In this document: piece after piece, positions 6,554 to 15,342 of the stretch
How the letters are laid out: each line of letters begins with the position of its first letter
Numbering within the stretch: the first letter of the stretch is position 1
Assembly: GCA_012719175.1 (NCBI GenBank)
Contig: JAAYAX010000011.1
Coordinates: 124,001 to 188,000, forward strand
DNA length: 64,000 bases
From: Methanomassiliicoccus sp.
GTDB lineage: Archaea; Thermoplasmatota; Thermoplasmata; Methanomassiliicoccales; Methanomassiliicoccaceae
Direction of reading: 5' to 3'
Position numbers and translations under genes: made by a program
Notes under the pieces: generated by a model
Told to the model about the DNA's origin: nothing
Seen by the model: only the letters and a program-made list of their open reading frames with translations
Database searches by the model: none

Positions 6554-8128
6554 ATGTTCCTCGTCTCCTTCCCCCTGCCGGGGGCGGACGCTGCCAGCGG
6601 GGCCGTGGACCTGGTCCTGGGGGGACAGGGGAGCGTGGCCTGGAGCGCCGGCTCCATGATGCCCGGGGACACAGGTACCACCACCATCGAGATCCGCAAC
6701 GCCGGCTCCATCACCGCCAACCTGATGATATGGATAAGCAACGTCCAGGAGACCGATCTGCGGGGCGACGGGGCGGCCCTAAGCAAGTACCTGCAGTTCC
6801 ATTTATCATCCAACGGCCTCCACACCTCCTTGTCCTTACCTTCTCCCCTGAAGGACCTCCCGGACCACCCTGCCGATGAGAACCAGCTCCTGATCGGTCC
6901 GCTGTCCGCGGGGGAGTCGGTGACCGCCATATGGTCCTGGGAGTTCGTGGATACGGGCACTCCGCAGAACGACGCCCAGGGCGATGGCCTCAGCTTCAGC
7001 ATAAATTACCTCCTGGTGGACATACCAGTGGGCGGGAGCTCGTACAACTTCGTGATCGTTGACTTCCTGGGGAAGGAGACCGTGGTCGGCACCGACATCA
7101 ACGGGAACACCCTGGAGACGGTGATCGCCACCGACCGGACAGGCCGCTTTAGCCTCCACCTTCCGGAGGGGACCTCCATCACCACATCCGACAGTATGGT
7201 ACCCACCAGGATCACCCTATCCGTGGCCAACGCCTCGCTGTTGCCCACCGGCCCCCCGGGGGCGGAAACGGTGGCGGCCTACAGCTTCGATGGACGCCTA
7301 GGCAACGGTACAATAGTGAAGGTGAACTTTTCCCCCATGCCGGAGATCGTAGTGGGGCTTAATACCTCAGCGCTGCCCCGGGGCTCCACCATCCTGGGCC
7401 TGTACCAGCTGAACGGAGGTTCCTGGGGTCGATTAACGCCGATATCGGAGACCACCGTGACCTGGGAGGTAAGGAGCTACGTGAGCAACACCGGGGCCCT
7501 GGCAGTGTTCGTGGCCTCGGGCGGCACCGTGGCCCGCCTGGCCGTCCATGACTTCAAGGTCACCATGAACGTCAACGAGATGTGGTGGCCCCTGGTCCTG
7601 ATGACCAGCCGCGGAGGGTCCATCACCGCGACCATGGCGATAGTGAACGAGGGGAACAGCTCTGGAAGCTATGACCTCACTATGATCCTGGACGGGGAGC
7701 AGGTGGCCTCCGAGAAGGTCGCCCTGGAGCCGGGGGAGGCCAAGAACATCACCTTTCGGGCCACCAACCTGGCTGACGGCGCGCACGAGGTGACCGTGGG
7801 CGGTGAGACCCAGAGCTTCGTAACCGGCACCACGGTGGAATGGCCATCCCTCATCGTCCTCGTCACGGCGATCGTCGCGGGGGTGTTCCTGCTGACCAGG
7901 AAGAGGAAGCCCAAGAAGGAGATGCCGGAGATCCTGAAGACCGACTACAAGAAGAGGGTCGTCCGGGAGCTGGGGGAGATGAACCTCTCCTATTCCGAGC
8001 TGTCATCCCTTACCAATATCGAGGACGTGCACCTGCAGAAGGTCCTGGAGGAGCTGCTGGAAGAGGGCAGGTTGGTCCATTTCCGGGAGAAGGGGACGGA
8101 GATGTGGTCCCTTGCCGGTAAGCGTTGA
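6554..8128 (+). CDS. Membrane protein: TasA-like ectodomain, one TM helix, cytoplasmic winged helix
   Basis: From ATG 6554 the protein has 524 residues. The outer part starts with a TasA-like segment (MMPGDTGTTTIEIRNAGS, compare LVPGSTGF...NAGN in the first gene), continues with beta-rich domains, and has a CARDB-like domain at about 340-420. A single membrane helix lies at about 429-448, followed by RKRKPKK as a stop-transfer signal. The last 65 residues (460-524) form a winged helix (YSELSSLTNIEDVHLQKVLEEL, EEGRLVHF). This is the layout of a one-component membrane sensor. The start is uncertain: upstream codons in the same frame (from 6449) encode a better signal peptide, with RRHRLTR before the hydrophobic core, but contain no ATG, GTG or TTG. 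Confidence 0.75.
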   Translation: MFLVSFPLPGADAASGAVDLVLGGQGSVAWSAGSMMPGDTGTTTIEIRNAGSITANLMIWISNVQETDLRGDGAALSKYLQFHLSSNGLHTSLSLPSPLKDLPDHPADENQLLIGPLSAGESVTAIWSWEFVDTGTPQNDAQGDGLSFSINYLLVDIPVGGSSYNFVIVDFLGKETVVGTDINGNTLETVIATDRTGRFSLHLPEGTSITTSDSMVPTRITLSVANASLLPTGPPGAETVAAYSFDGRLGNGTIVKVNFSPMPEIVVGLNTSALPRGSTILGLYQLNGGSWGRLTPISETTVTWEVRSYVSNTGALAVFVASGGTVARLAVHDFKVTMNVNEMWWPLVLMTSRGGSITATMAIVNEGNSSGSYDLTMILDGEQVASEKVALEPGEAKNITFRATNLADGAHEVTVGGETQSFVTGTTVEWPSLIVLVTAIVAGVFLLTRKRKPKKEMPEILKTDYKKRVVRELGEMNLSYSELSSLTNIEDVHLQKVLEELLEEGRLVHFREKGTEMWSLAGKR

Positions 8129-8151
8129 CGCCCGACCGGCCGTGGGGACTC

Positions 8152-9183
8152 TCAGTACTTGTTGTAACGTATGTCGAGCGACGGCACGGTCACTCCCTCC
8201 CCGGAGATGACCGTGCCCACGACGCGTGCGCCATCCCCATAGATGGAGCGGACCTTCTGAGCCTCCTCGGGAGGGCACACCAGAGCGAAGCCCATGCCCA
8301 TGTTGAACGTCTGGTACTGCTCCGCCAGCTCCAGCGAGCCGATGTCCGCCAGCACCTGGAAGATGGGATTCACGGGCATGGGGTCCTCGATCACGATGCC
8401 TATGCCCTTGCGCATACGCAGGAAGTTGCGCAGCCCACCGCCCGTTATGTCGATCATCCCATGCACCGTGCACTTCTCCACGATCTCCAGCACCTTGCGG
8501 ACATAGATCTCCGTGGGGGTCAGCAGCTCCAGGCCGATGCTCTGTCCCAGCTGCGAGAAACTCTGGTCCAGGCCGATGCCGTTGGACTCCAGGACCTTTC
8601 TCGCCAGTGTTAGGCCGTTGGAGTGCACGCCCGATGACGGCAGCCCCACGATAACGTCGCCGGGGGCGACCTTGGAGCCGTCGATGATGCGCTCCTTCCG
8701 CACCATGCCCAGGCAGCAGCCCGAGAGGTCCAGCTCCTTCATTATCTCGGGAAGCACGGCCACCTCCCCTCCCACCAGATCGCAGTTGGCCAGCTCGCAC
8801 CCGCGGTTAAGGCCGATGCCGATCTCGCCCATGAGCTCAGGGTCCGGGTGGTCAATGGCGAGGTAGTCCACGAAGGAGATGGGCTCCGCCCCCACGCAGA
8901 TGGTGTCGTTGACGTTCATGGCCACGCAGTCGATGCCGATGGTATCCCATTTGCCCATGGCCTTGGCCACTAGGAGCTTGGTGCCCACGCCGTCGGTGCA
9001 CAGGGTGAGGGCCACGTCGCCGAAGTCAATGAGCCCGGTGAACTGTCCCGGGAGGTCGATCATCCTGACCGGTCCCGACCGGCGGAAGACCAGCTGCTTG
9101 ACCAGTGCCTCGATGGCCTGCGATTTAGCATCAATGTTCACTCCCGCCTGGGCATATGTGAGGGGCTTCTTGCTGCCGGACAT
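8152..9183 (-). CDS. purM: Phosphoribosylformylglycinamidine cyclo-ligase (AIR synthase)
   Basis: PurM closes the imidazole ring of purines: FGAM plus ATP gives aminoimidazole ribonucleotide. The 343-residue length is normal. Recognisable segments are TLCTDGVGTKLLVAK (the nucleotide-binding loop), DCVAMNVNDTICVGAEP and GLPSSGVHSNGLTLARK, together with the ITGGGLRNFLRM block in the C-terminal half. It belongs to the PurM/SelD/HypE fold, but the full-length match and the GVHSNG motif favour PurM over those relatives. The end is 23 bases from the surface operon, which converges on it. A TATA-like GATAAAAG lies upstream at about 9220, shared in a divergent spacer with rlmE. Confidence 0.93.
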   Translation of the reverse strand: MSGSKKPLTYAQAGVNIDAKSQAIEALVKQLVFRRSGPVRMIDLPGQFTGLIDFGDVALTLCTDGVGTKLLVAKAMGKWDTIGIDCVAMNVNDTICVGAEPISFVDYLAIDHPDPELMGEIGIGLNRGCELANCDLVGGEVAVLPEIMKELDLSGCCLGMVRKERIIDGSKVAPGDVIVGLPSSGVHSNGLTLARKVLESNGIGLDQSFSQLGQSIGLELLTPTEIYVRKVLEIVEKCTVHGMIDITGGGLRNFLRMRKGIGIVIEDPMPVNPIFQVLADIGSLELAEQYQTFNMGMGFALVCPPEEAQKVRSIYGDGARVVGTVISGEGVTVPSLDIRYNKY

Positions 9184-9271
9184 ACTGACCGATACGGTAT
9201 CCTCTCCAGGACTTGAAACCTTTTATCGGCAGGAGGATAATCTTTAAGGACGAGGCGAGAATTGCTCATTC

Positions 9272-9925
9272 ATGAGCAAGCGCTGGCTTAAGGAGAGGAA
9301 GCAGGACTTCTACTACCGCAAGGCCAAGCAGCTGAACTACCGCTCGCGGGCCTCGTTCAAACTTCATCAGATAAACGAGCGCTTCGGCATCTTCCAGGAG
9401 GGCGGATCGGTGGTGGACCTGGGTGCGGCTCCCGGAGGATGGCTGCAGATCGCCAAGGAGCGTGTGGGGCCCAAGGGGAAGGTGGTGGGGGTTGACCTGC
9501 AGCACATCGCACCCTTGGAAGGAGTGAGCACCATTCGCGGGGACATGACCCGGCCGGAGACGGTGGAGGAGCTCAGGTCCCTGCTCGGGGGCAAGGCCGA
9601 TACGGTCATCTCCGATATGTCCCCCAACATCAGCGGCAACTATTCTATCGATCATGCGCGGTCCGTGGACCTGTGCACCCATGCCCTGGAGTTCGCCCTC
9701 CGGACCCTGAGGCCCGGCGGCTCCCTGGTCATGAAGATATTCGAGGGGGACATGATGAACGAGTTCATCTCGGAGGTCAAGAAGAGCTTCTCCTCTGTCC
9801 GCCTGCACTCCCCCAAGGCGTCCCGTTCCAGCAGCTCGGAGATCTATATCGTGGCCAAAGGGTTCAAGGGGTATAGGGAGGCGGCCGCTCCAGATGATGG
9901 CGGACCCGCTGGCCTAGAGGCCTGA
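9272..9925 (+). CDS. rlmE: 23S rRNA (uridine-2'-O-)methyltransferase, RlmE/FtsJ family
   Basis: A 217-residue SAM-dependent RNA 2'-O-methyltransferase. The SAM site is VVDLGAAPGGWLQ (48-59). The catalytic tetrad is visible as Lys30 (RASFKL), Asp115 (VISDMSPN), Lys155 (LVMKIFEG) and Glu190 (SSSEIYI); the spacing of the last three (40 and 35 residues) equals that of E. coli RrmJ. In archaea members of this family may act on rRNA or tRNA, so the exact target is inferred. A TATA-like ATCTTTAAGG at about 9239 is only some 25-30 bases before the ATG, suggesting a nearly leaderless transcript. Confidence 0.92.
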   Translation: MSKRWLKERKQDFYYRKAKQLNYRSRASFKLHQINERFGIFQEGGSVVDLGAAPGGWLQIAKERVGPKGKVVGVDLQHIAPLEGVSTIRGDMTRPETVEELRSLLGGKADTVISDMSPNISGNYSIDHARSVDLCTHALEFALRTLRPGGSLVMKIFEGDMMNEFISEVKKSFSSVRLHSPKASRSSSSEIYIVAKGFKGYREAAAPDDGGPAGLEA

Positions 9926-10127
9926 TCCGCAACTTAATATCAATACTGATTTCTAGATATTTACTAATTATATACTTACCTAGATGATTTCGTATTAGGG
10001 AGCGGAGAACCCCCCCTAATCAGAACCTCAATCGATCATCCATTTTTCCTCCGCCGCTCCCACCTTTTTCTCCTCACTATGTTCGCTCTCCCTATCCTAT
10101 CGGCACGTCTGGAACGTAGGGGTGATT

Positions 10128-10136
10128 CTTTAAATT
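10128..10136 (+). promoter_or_regulatory. TATA box of the 77-residue gene, probably leaderless
   Basis: CTTTAAATT lies about 28 bases before the ATG at 10160, the spacing expected when transcription starts at or next to the start codon. The preceding spacer (9926-10127) is AT-rich in its first half and holds no gene that I can see. Confidence 0.45.
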
Positions 10137-10159
10137 CAACCCCTGCTATTCCTTGAACC

Positions 10160-10393
10160 ATGATTACCTATCTCACGATAACATTCAATACCGAGGGTGC
10201 CCGCCCATCAGAGGTCATGGACGCCCTTCACGGCCTGGGTTTCGAGCCCACCACCGGAAGCTACGATTTCATCTACCGGTGGGGCAACAAGGCGACGGTG
10301 GAGGATGCTATCTATCTCGCTGACAAGGTGCATCAGACCCTCAAGGGGAAGCATGTTCTGTTCAAGCTGCAGACAGTGAGCGACTACCTCTGA
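10160..10393 (+). CDS. Conserved hypothetical small protein
   Basis: A 77-residue soluble protein I cannot name. It reads as a ferredoxin-like alpha-beta unit: strand ITYLTITFNT, helix RPSEVMDALHGLG, strand YDFIYRW, helix VEDAIYLADKVHQTLKG, strand VLFKLQTV. That layout is common in small archaeal ligand-binding or regulatory proteins. The next gene, an FAH-family enzyme, starts six bases after its stop, so the two should be one operon. Confidence 0.75.
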   Translation: MITYLTITFNTEGARPSEVMDALHGLGFEPTTGSYDFIYRWGNKATVEDAIYLADKVHQTLKGKHVLFKLQTVSDYL

Positions 10394-10399
10394 GGAGCC

Positions 10400-11023
10400 A
10401 TGCCGACAGGCAAGATCGTGTGCATAGGTCAGAACTACCGCGCTCACGCAAGGGAGCTCAACTCCCAGGCCCCGGAGGAGCCCATGATCTTTCTAAAGCC
10501 CTCCTCCGCCCTGATAGGGGACGGGGAGGACATCATGGCCGGGGACGTGGGGAGGGTGGACCACGAGGTGGAGCTTGCCCTCATCATCGGCAGTACCGCC
10601 AGGAACGTTACCGACGAGGAGGCGTTGAGCAAGGTCTCACACGTCGCCGTGTTCAACGACGTGACGGCCAGGGACATGCAGAACAAGGCACGCAAGGCCG
10701 GGGACCCCTGGACCTTATCGAAGAGCATGGACACCTTCGCCCCCATGTCGCAGCCCGTCCCCTATTCTTCGGTGGAGGATGTTCATCGGCTGGAGCTCGT
10801 TCTTACAGTCAACGGACAGGTAAGGCAGAAGGGGAACACCGCGGACATGGTGTTTCCTCCCGAGAGCCTGATCTCCTACATCTCGAGGTTCATGACCCTT
10901 GAGGCGGGGGACATCATAGCCACCGGAACACCCGAGGGGGTCAGCGCGCTCCATGACGGCGACCTGGTGGTGGCGTCCATCCCCGGTGTGGGGACGGTCA
11001 GCAACCGGTTCCGGAGAAAGTGA
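10400..11023 (+). CDS. Fumarylacetoacetate hydrolase (FAH) family protein
   Basis: A 207-residue enzyme of the FAH fold, a group of Mg2+-dependent hydrolases, decarboxylases and tautomerases acting on beta-keto acids. The N-terminal IGQNYRAHARE (9-19) and the MIFLKPSSALIGDGE block are typical, the metal ligands lie in DHEVELALIIG and FNDVTARDMQ, and the end of the domain carries GDIIATGTPEGV. Length fits the short archaeal form without the N-terminal SH3-like domain. The substrate cannot be told from sequence; oxaloacetate tautomerase or acylpyruvase are options. The stop codon abuts that of the convergent lhr gene. Confidence 0.88.
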   Translation: MPTGKIVCIGQNYRAHARELNSQAPEEPMIFLKPSSALIGDGEDIMAGDVGRVDHEVELALIIGSTARNVTDEEALSKVSHVAVFNDVTARDMQNKARKAGDPWTLSKSMDTFAPMSQPVPYSSVEDVHRLELVLTVNGQVRQKGNTADMVFPPESLISYISRFMTLEAGDIIATGTPEGVSALHDGDLVVASIPGVGTVSNRFRRK

Positions 11024-13765
11024 TCAGTCCCAGAAGCGCTTGGTCCTGGCGTACGTGAGCTCGGCACTGAGGATGTCCCGCAGAAACTCGTCCTCGTCCT
11101 CATAGAAAGACGACAGGACGCGGGCGGCGGTGTCCGGCCCTATGCCCCTTCCGGCCAGGGTGACCATGGCCCTCTTCCCATGCTCCCTGACCAGGCTGGC
11201 GTTCTTGAACATCCTCTTGATCTCCTTCGTCTCCTCCTCATTGGGCTTGGCCTTCTTGAGAAGGGCGATGTCCTGTTTGTTGTAAGGCAGGAGGGCGGCC
11301 ACCATCTGCCCTCCGCAGCGGGGGCAGAATATCCGGTCAGGCGCATCCTGAGGCTTCATACGCCACTGGGTATGGCAGTTGACGCAGGACATGCTCATGA
11401 CCTCTGCCTCCAGCCTCTTCTTGAGCGCCATGAGGATGGTGTGGTCGGCACGCTGGGGCATTATAAGCTCTCGGGAGTGCTGCAGGCCCGCACGACCCAT
11501 GGTGGTCAGCCCCATGGTGCGGAAGGTTATCTCCCCGCTCTCGATCCGCCGCATGGCCTTGACGGTGCCTTCAACGTCGAAGTCCTCCCACAGCACCTTC
11601 CTCACCGCCTCCTCGAACAGCACCGTGTCCTCGTAGGCCTCGGCCAAGCGGGTGAAGTTCACCTGCCGGTAGTCGGCATCGCGCTCGATGGCGCCGAACT
11701 TCTTGGCCACGAACACGAACCTGAACCTCAGGTAGGAGGAGGACTTCAGGACCAGACGGACCAGGCTCTCCACCCCCTCCGATCTAATGGACCTCAGGGT
11801 CTCGATGATGAGCTTGGGGTCAATGTCCCGGGGAAGCTCGATGACAATGCGGTAGGGGTCGGTGTGCACCCCCACGCTCTCCCCCAGGCGCGCTGTCAGC
11901 AGGACCGAGAGGATCTTAGAGATGGTCTCGTTGACCTGGGTCCCGAAGCACATGTTCAGCACCGCCATGCGCTTCCCCATCTCCAGCGTCACCATCTGGT
12001 CGGAGGGCACCGCCCCGTCCGCGTCCTGCTTGCCCAGGTACACCTTCAGTGCCTCGATGGCATCGGCATCCCCGGTGTAGTCGGCGTAGGAACGCGTGCG
12101 GCGGAGGCGGCCCACCTCCTGGGCCACCTCGAAAGGTACAGGCAGTTCCTCGCCCACCCACGAGGGGATGGAGCCGATGTCGCGAATCTGCTCCACCAAC
12201 AACTCATCCTCCCTGACCTCCACGATCCTCCACGTCTTACCGTGGGTGATGAAGGCCGCGTACGGCTCGGCGAAGGACACCACGAACGACTCGTCCAAGG
12301 TTCCCATGATCCGCCGCGAGGAGATGTCCCGTATGAGGAACGTGCGCTCGTCCGGGATCATGGACAGGTTGTCGTAGAAGTACCGCATCCCCCGGTTGCT
12401 GCGCCGGTACTTCTCCTCGTTATCGAAGAGCAACCCTATCCTGGTCAGCTGCTCCATGACATCATGGAACTCCTCCCGTGGCAGGTTCCGGAAGGGGTAG
12501 GCCCGCTTGATGACCTGGTAGGCCAGCTCCTTCTCCACCTGCCCTACCATGGCCATCGCCACCAGCTGGTTGGCCAGCACGGACAGTGGCCTCTCCCGCA
12601 CCCGGAGGTCCTCCAGCTCCCCGGCCATGGCCCGCCGGGCAATGACCAGGCTCTCGGCGACCTCATCCGGATTGGAGGCCACTATAGCCCCCTCGGAGCG
12701 CTCCCCCACCGAATGTCCCGCCCTCCCCATGCGCTGTATGAGGCGGGAGACCTGGCGCGGGGAATTGTACTGGATAGCGTAGTCGACGGAGCCGATATCG
12801 ATGCCCAGCTCCAGGGAGGAGGTGCAGATGAGGCCCTTGAGACGCTCGTTCTTGAAGTCCTCCTCCATCTCGATGCGCACCTCCTTGGACAGCGATCCGT
12901 GGTGCACCCCCACCTTGAACCCCTCGTCCCAGATGTGGAAGCGGGCGGCGATGGCCTCGGCGGTGTCCCGGGTATTGACGAACATCAGGGTGGAGCGGTG
13001 CTCCTCGATGAGGTCCTTGCACCGCCTCATCCCCGAGATCAGGTGCGGGTCGCTCTGCAGGCGGCCGGCCAGGTCCCGGTCCTCATCGACGACCGGTGGC
13101 GACTGCACGTTCACCTGCAGGTCCTTGGAGATGTGGGCGCGGACGGTCCGCACTTCCCGTCGCTCTCCTCCGAGGTACCTCGCCACCTCCTCCACTGACC
13201 CCACGGTCGCGGATAGGCCGACGCGCTGGAACTCCCCGGATATCTCCACCAATCGCTCCAGGGCGACCGCCAGCTGCGCTCCCCTATCGTTGCTGGCAAG
13301 CTCGTGGATCTCATCGATTACCACATGCTTCACGCGGGACAGATGCTCCCTCAGCCTCTTACCGGTGAACAGCACCTGCACCGTCTCGGGAGTGGTTATG
13401 AGAACGTCCGGAGGGTCCCGGGACTGATGCTGCCGCTCCGTCTGGGAGGTATCCCCGTGCCTCACCGCCACCTTCAGGTCCAGAGCGTCCCCGAACTCCG
13501 TGAGCCTCTTCAGCATATCCCGGTTGAGAGCCCGCAGGGGCGTGATGTAGATGCATCTTATCCCCTTGCCTGGGGTCTTCATCAGCTGATGGAAGATGGG
13601 CAGCATGGCGGCCTCGGTCTTCCCTATGCCGGTATGGGCCACCAGGAGCAGGTTCTCGCCCCGAAGGATATAGGGAATGGCCTCCTTCTGAGGGCCTGTG
13701 GGCTCATGGATGTCCTTGTCCCGGAGGACCTGCTGGATACGTTGATCTAGCTGCTCAAAAACCAT
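11024..13765 (-). CDS. lhr: ATP-dependent helicase, Lhr family
   Basis: A large superfamily 2 helicase of about 913 residues. ATG 13765 (MVFEQLDQR) is preferred to ATG 13789 because helicase homology starts there. Motif I is AHTGIGKTEA, motif II is DEIH, motif VI is QRMGRAGHS; the RecA pair is followed by the winged-helix and Lhr-core regions. A zinc-ribbon-like CVNCHTQW...CPRCGGQ (near residue 810) and a C-terminal helix-hairpin-helix-like AGRGIGPDTAARVLSS complete the archaeal layout. Lhr proteins unwind DNA and RNA:DNA hybrids in repair; the archaeal enzyme's exact task is unsettled. A poly-T terminator of the upstream HdrD-like gene lies before its start. Confidence 0.88.
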   Translation of the reverse strand: MVFEQLDQRIQQVLRDKDIHEPTGPQKEAIPYILRGENLLLVAHTGIGKTEAAMLPIFHQLMKTPGKGIRCIYITPLRALNRDMLKRLTEFGDALDLKVAVRHGDTSQTERQHQSRDPPDVLITTPETVQVLFTGKRLREHLSRVKHVVIDEIHELASNDRGAQLAVALERLVEISGEFQRVGLSATVGSVEEVARYLGGERREVRTVRAHISKDLQVNVQSPPVVDEDRDLAGRLQSDPHLISGMRRCKDLIEEHRSTLMFVNTRDTAEAIAARFHIWDEGFKVGVHHGSLSKEVRIEMEEDFKNERLKGLICTSSLELGIDIGSVDYAIQYNSPRQVSRLIQRMGRAGHSVGERSEGAIVASNPDEVAESLVIARRAMAGELEDLRVRERPLSVLANQLVAMAMVGQVEKELAYQVIKRAYPFRNLPREEFHDVMEQLTRIGLLFDNEEKYRRSNRGMRYFYDNLSMIPDERTFLIRDISSRRIMGTLDESFVVSFAEPYAAFITHGKTWRIVEVREDELLVEQIRDIGSIPSWVGEELPVPFEVAQEVGRLRRTRSYADYTGDADAIEALKVYLGKQDADGAVPSDQMVTLEMGKRMAVLNMCFGTQVNETISKILSVLLTARLGESVGVHTDPYRIVIELPRDIDPKLIIETLRSIRSEGVESLVRLVLKSSSYLRFRFVFVAKKFGAIERDADYRQVNFTRLAEAYEDTVLFEEAVRKVLWEDFDVEGTVKAMRRIESGEITFRTMGLTTMGRAGLQHSRELIMPQRADHTILMALKKRLEAEVMSMSCVNCHTQWRMKPQDAPDRIFCPRCGGQMVAALLPYNKQDIALLKKAKPNEEETKEIKRMFKNASLVREHGKRAMVTLAGRGIGPDTAARVLSSFYEDEDEFLRDILSAELTYARTKRFWD

Positions 13766-13865
13766 GGCCAGGCGACAATTCGAGGGCACTTCGGTATTTC
13801 AACCTATCGCCTGGTTGTTCGAACGCGATATCTGTCGACAGCAGCGCGTACAGTGTAGCATAAGG

Positions 13866-13872
13866 AAAAAAA
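13866..13872 (-). terminator. Poly-T terminator after the HdrD-like gene
   Basis: Seven T residues on the minus strand, 18 bases after the stop of the HdrD-like gene. Confidence 0.55.
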
Positions 13873-13890
13873 GGTACGTCTGGAAAGGGT

Positions 13891-15180
13891 TTACGCTTTC
13901 TGTGCGGAGGCCTTGGCCTTCTCTGCTGCAGCCGCAGGCTTGGCAGCGCCCTCGGCCTTCGCCGGCCTTGCCGCCACCTTGCCTTCTGCCTTGGCGCCCT
14001 CGGCAGCGGCCGGAGCGGCATTGGGATCGGTGGCATCTAGCAGCAGCTCAGATATGTCCAGCACCTTGATGTCCGCGCCGATCTGCTTGGCCCCTGCCTG
14101 AAGGTTGAGGACACAGAACGGGCAAGTCGTTACCAGGATATCCGCACCGGTGGCGATGGCCTCCTTCACCCTCTCCGCGGCTATGTTGACGGCGAGCTGG
14201 TTGTACCCGCTCTTGTAGCCGCCTCCCGCGCCGCAGCAGCGCGAGCCCATGCGGTTGCGGGGCATCTCCACCAGCTCCACGCCGGGGATCTTCTTGAGCA
14301 CCTCTCGGGGGTCCTCGAACACTCCTCCGTGCCTACCTAGATGGCAGGGGTCGTGGTAGGTGATCTTGGCCTTGATATCCTTGGTGAACTTGAGCTTCTT
14401 CTCCTTGATCAGCTTGTTCACGAACTGCGAGAAGTGGTACACCGGGAAGGAGGGGTTGGAGAAGTACTTCCCGTAGTCGGTAGAGGAGGTCTTGAAGCAG
14501 CCGGCGCAGGTGGTGACCATGGCCTGGGCCCCCCTCTTCTCGACGGCCCGGATGTTGTGCTGTGCGAACTCGGTGGTGAGACCGGTCTGCCCGGTCCTGA
14601 GCATGGGGGAGGTGCAGCAGTACTCCTCTCCTCCCAGAATGTCCAGCTTAACGCCGGCGCGGTGCAGAACGGTGGCCCCGGCCTTGGCGATCCTCTGCAT
14701 CCTGTACGATCCGGTGCAGCCCGCGTAGAAGATGATGTCGGGATGTTCGGTGTGGGGTATCTCTGACGGCCACCAGTCGCCGCGCTTCTCCCTCGGCTCG
14801 TTGTAGGGGTTGCTGAAGTCCTTGATGCTCTGGGCGAGCTTGGAATGCGCCGGCAAGGGACCCTTCCCCTGGTCCACGACCCACTCCCTGACCTTCTCCC
14901 AGAACTCCGCGAACTCGATGTTGACGTGGCATACGGTCTCGCACTGGGCGCACCCGGTGCAGCTGAACAGGGCGTCCACGAACTCCTGGTCGACCTTAAC
15001 CTTGCGTCCCAACAATGTGTCCATCGGGGAGCGCTTCATCAATTGTGTAAGGTAGAATACCTTGCCCCGGGGAGTAACGGACTCCCACGGCGTCTGCTCG
15101 TAAGTGGGGCAGACCCGTACGCAATAACCGCATTGCAGACAAGCAAGAAGTTCCCTATTGATATCCGGCATCTTTACCAT
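13891..15180 (-). CDS. HdrD-like iron-sulfur protein (two 4Fe-4S clusters, two CCG domains)
   Basis: A 429-residue soluble electron-transfer protein. Residues 14-24 (CLQCGYCVRVC) and 74-84 (CTGCAQCETVC) bind two [4Fe-4S] clusters. Two CCG domains follow: the first reads YAGCTGSY, EEYCCTSP and TTCAGC, the second DPCHLGRHG, SRCCGAGGG and TTCPFC. These motifs hold the active-site cluster in HdrD/HdrB, which reduce CoM-S-S-CoB, and in GlcF-like proteins. No HdrE cytochrome is adjacent. The last 50 residues are an odd Ala/Lys/Glu/Pro-rich tail (AAPAAAEGAKAEG) not expected for the family. It could be a heterodisulfide reductase subunit or the redox partner of the neighbouring Ehr-type complex. ATG 15171 is an alternative start. 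Confidence 0.85.
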   Translation of the reverse strand: MVKMPDINRELLACLQCGYCVRVCPTYEQTPWESVTPRGKVFYLTQLMKRSPMDTLLGRKVKVDQEFVDALFSCTGCAQCETVCHVNIEFAEFWEKVREWVVDQGKGPLPAHSKLAQSIKDFSNPYNEPREKRGDWWPSEIPHTEHPDIIFYAGCTGSYRMQRIAKAGATVLHRAGVKLDILGGEEYCCTSPMLRTGQTGLTTEFAQHNIRAVEKRGAQAMVTTCAGCFKTSSTDYGKYFSNPSFPVYHFSQFVNKLIKEKKLKFTKDIKAKITYHDPCHLGRHGGVFEDPREVLKKIPGVELVEMPRNRMGSRCCGAGGGYKSGYNQLAVNIAAERVKEAIATGADILVTTCPFCVLNLQAGAKQIGADIKVLDISELLLDATDPNAAPAAAEGAKAEGKVAARPAKAEGAAKPAAAAEKAKASAQKA

Positions 15181-15342
15181 GGGTGTACCTCTAAGAATTA
15201 GAGCCTGTTATCACCTGTTAATAGCGATACGGAACCACAGTATGGAAGAAAACGTCTTTAAACTATCGACGGAACAGAAACGGACATTGGAGGATGTCCA
15301 GATCCATCCAGGCACCCCCTACGGGGCATCGCCGCAGGACTT

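Noticed and set aside
11180-13198. A 672-residue plus-strand frame across the Lhr gene
   Set aside because: It lies opposite a complete helicase with intact motifs, has His/Leu/Gly-heavy composition typical of antisense frames in GC-rich DNA, and no start site.
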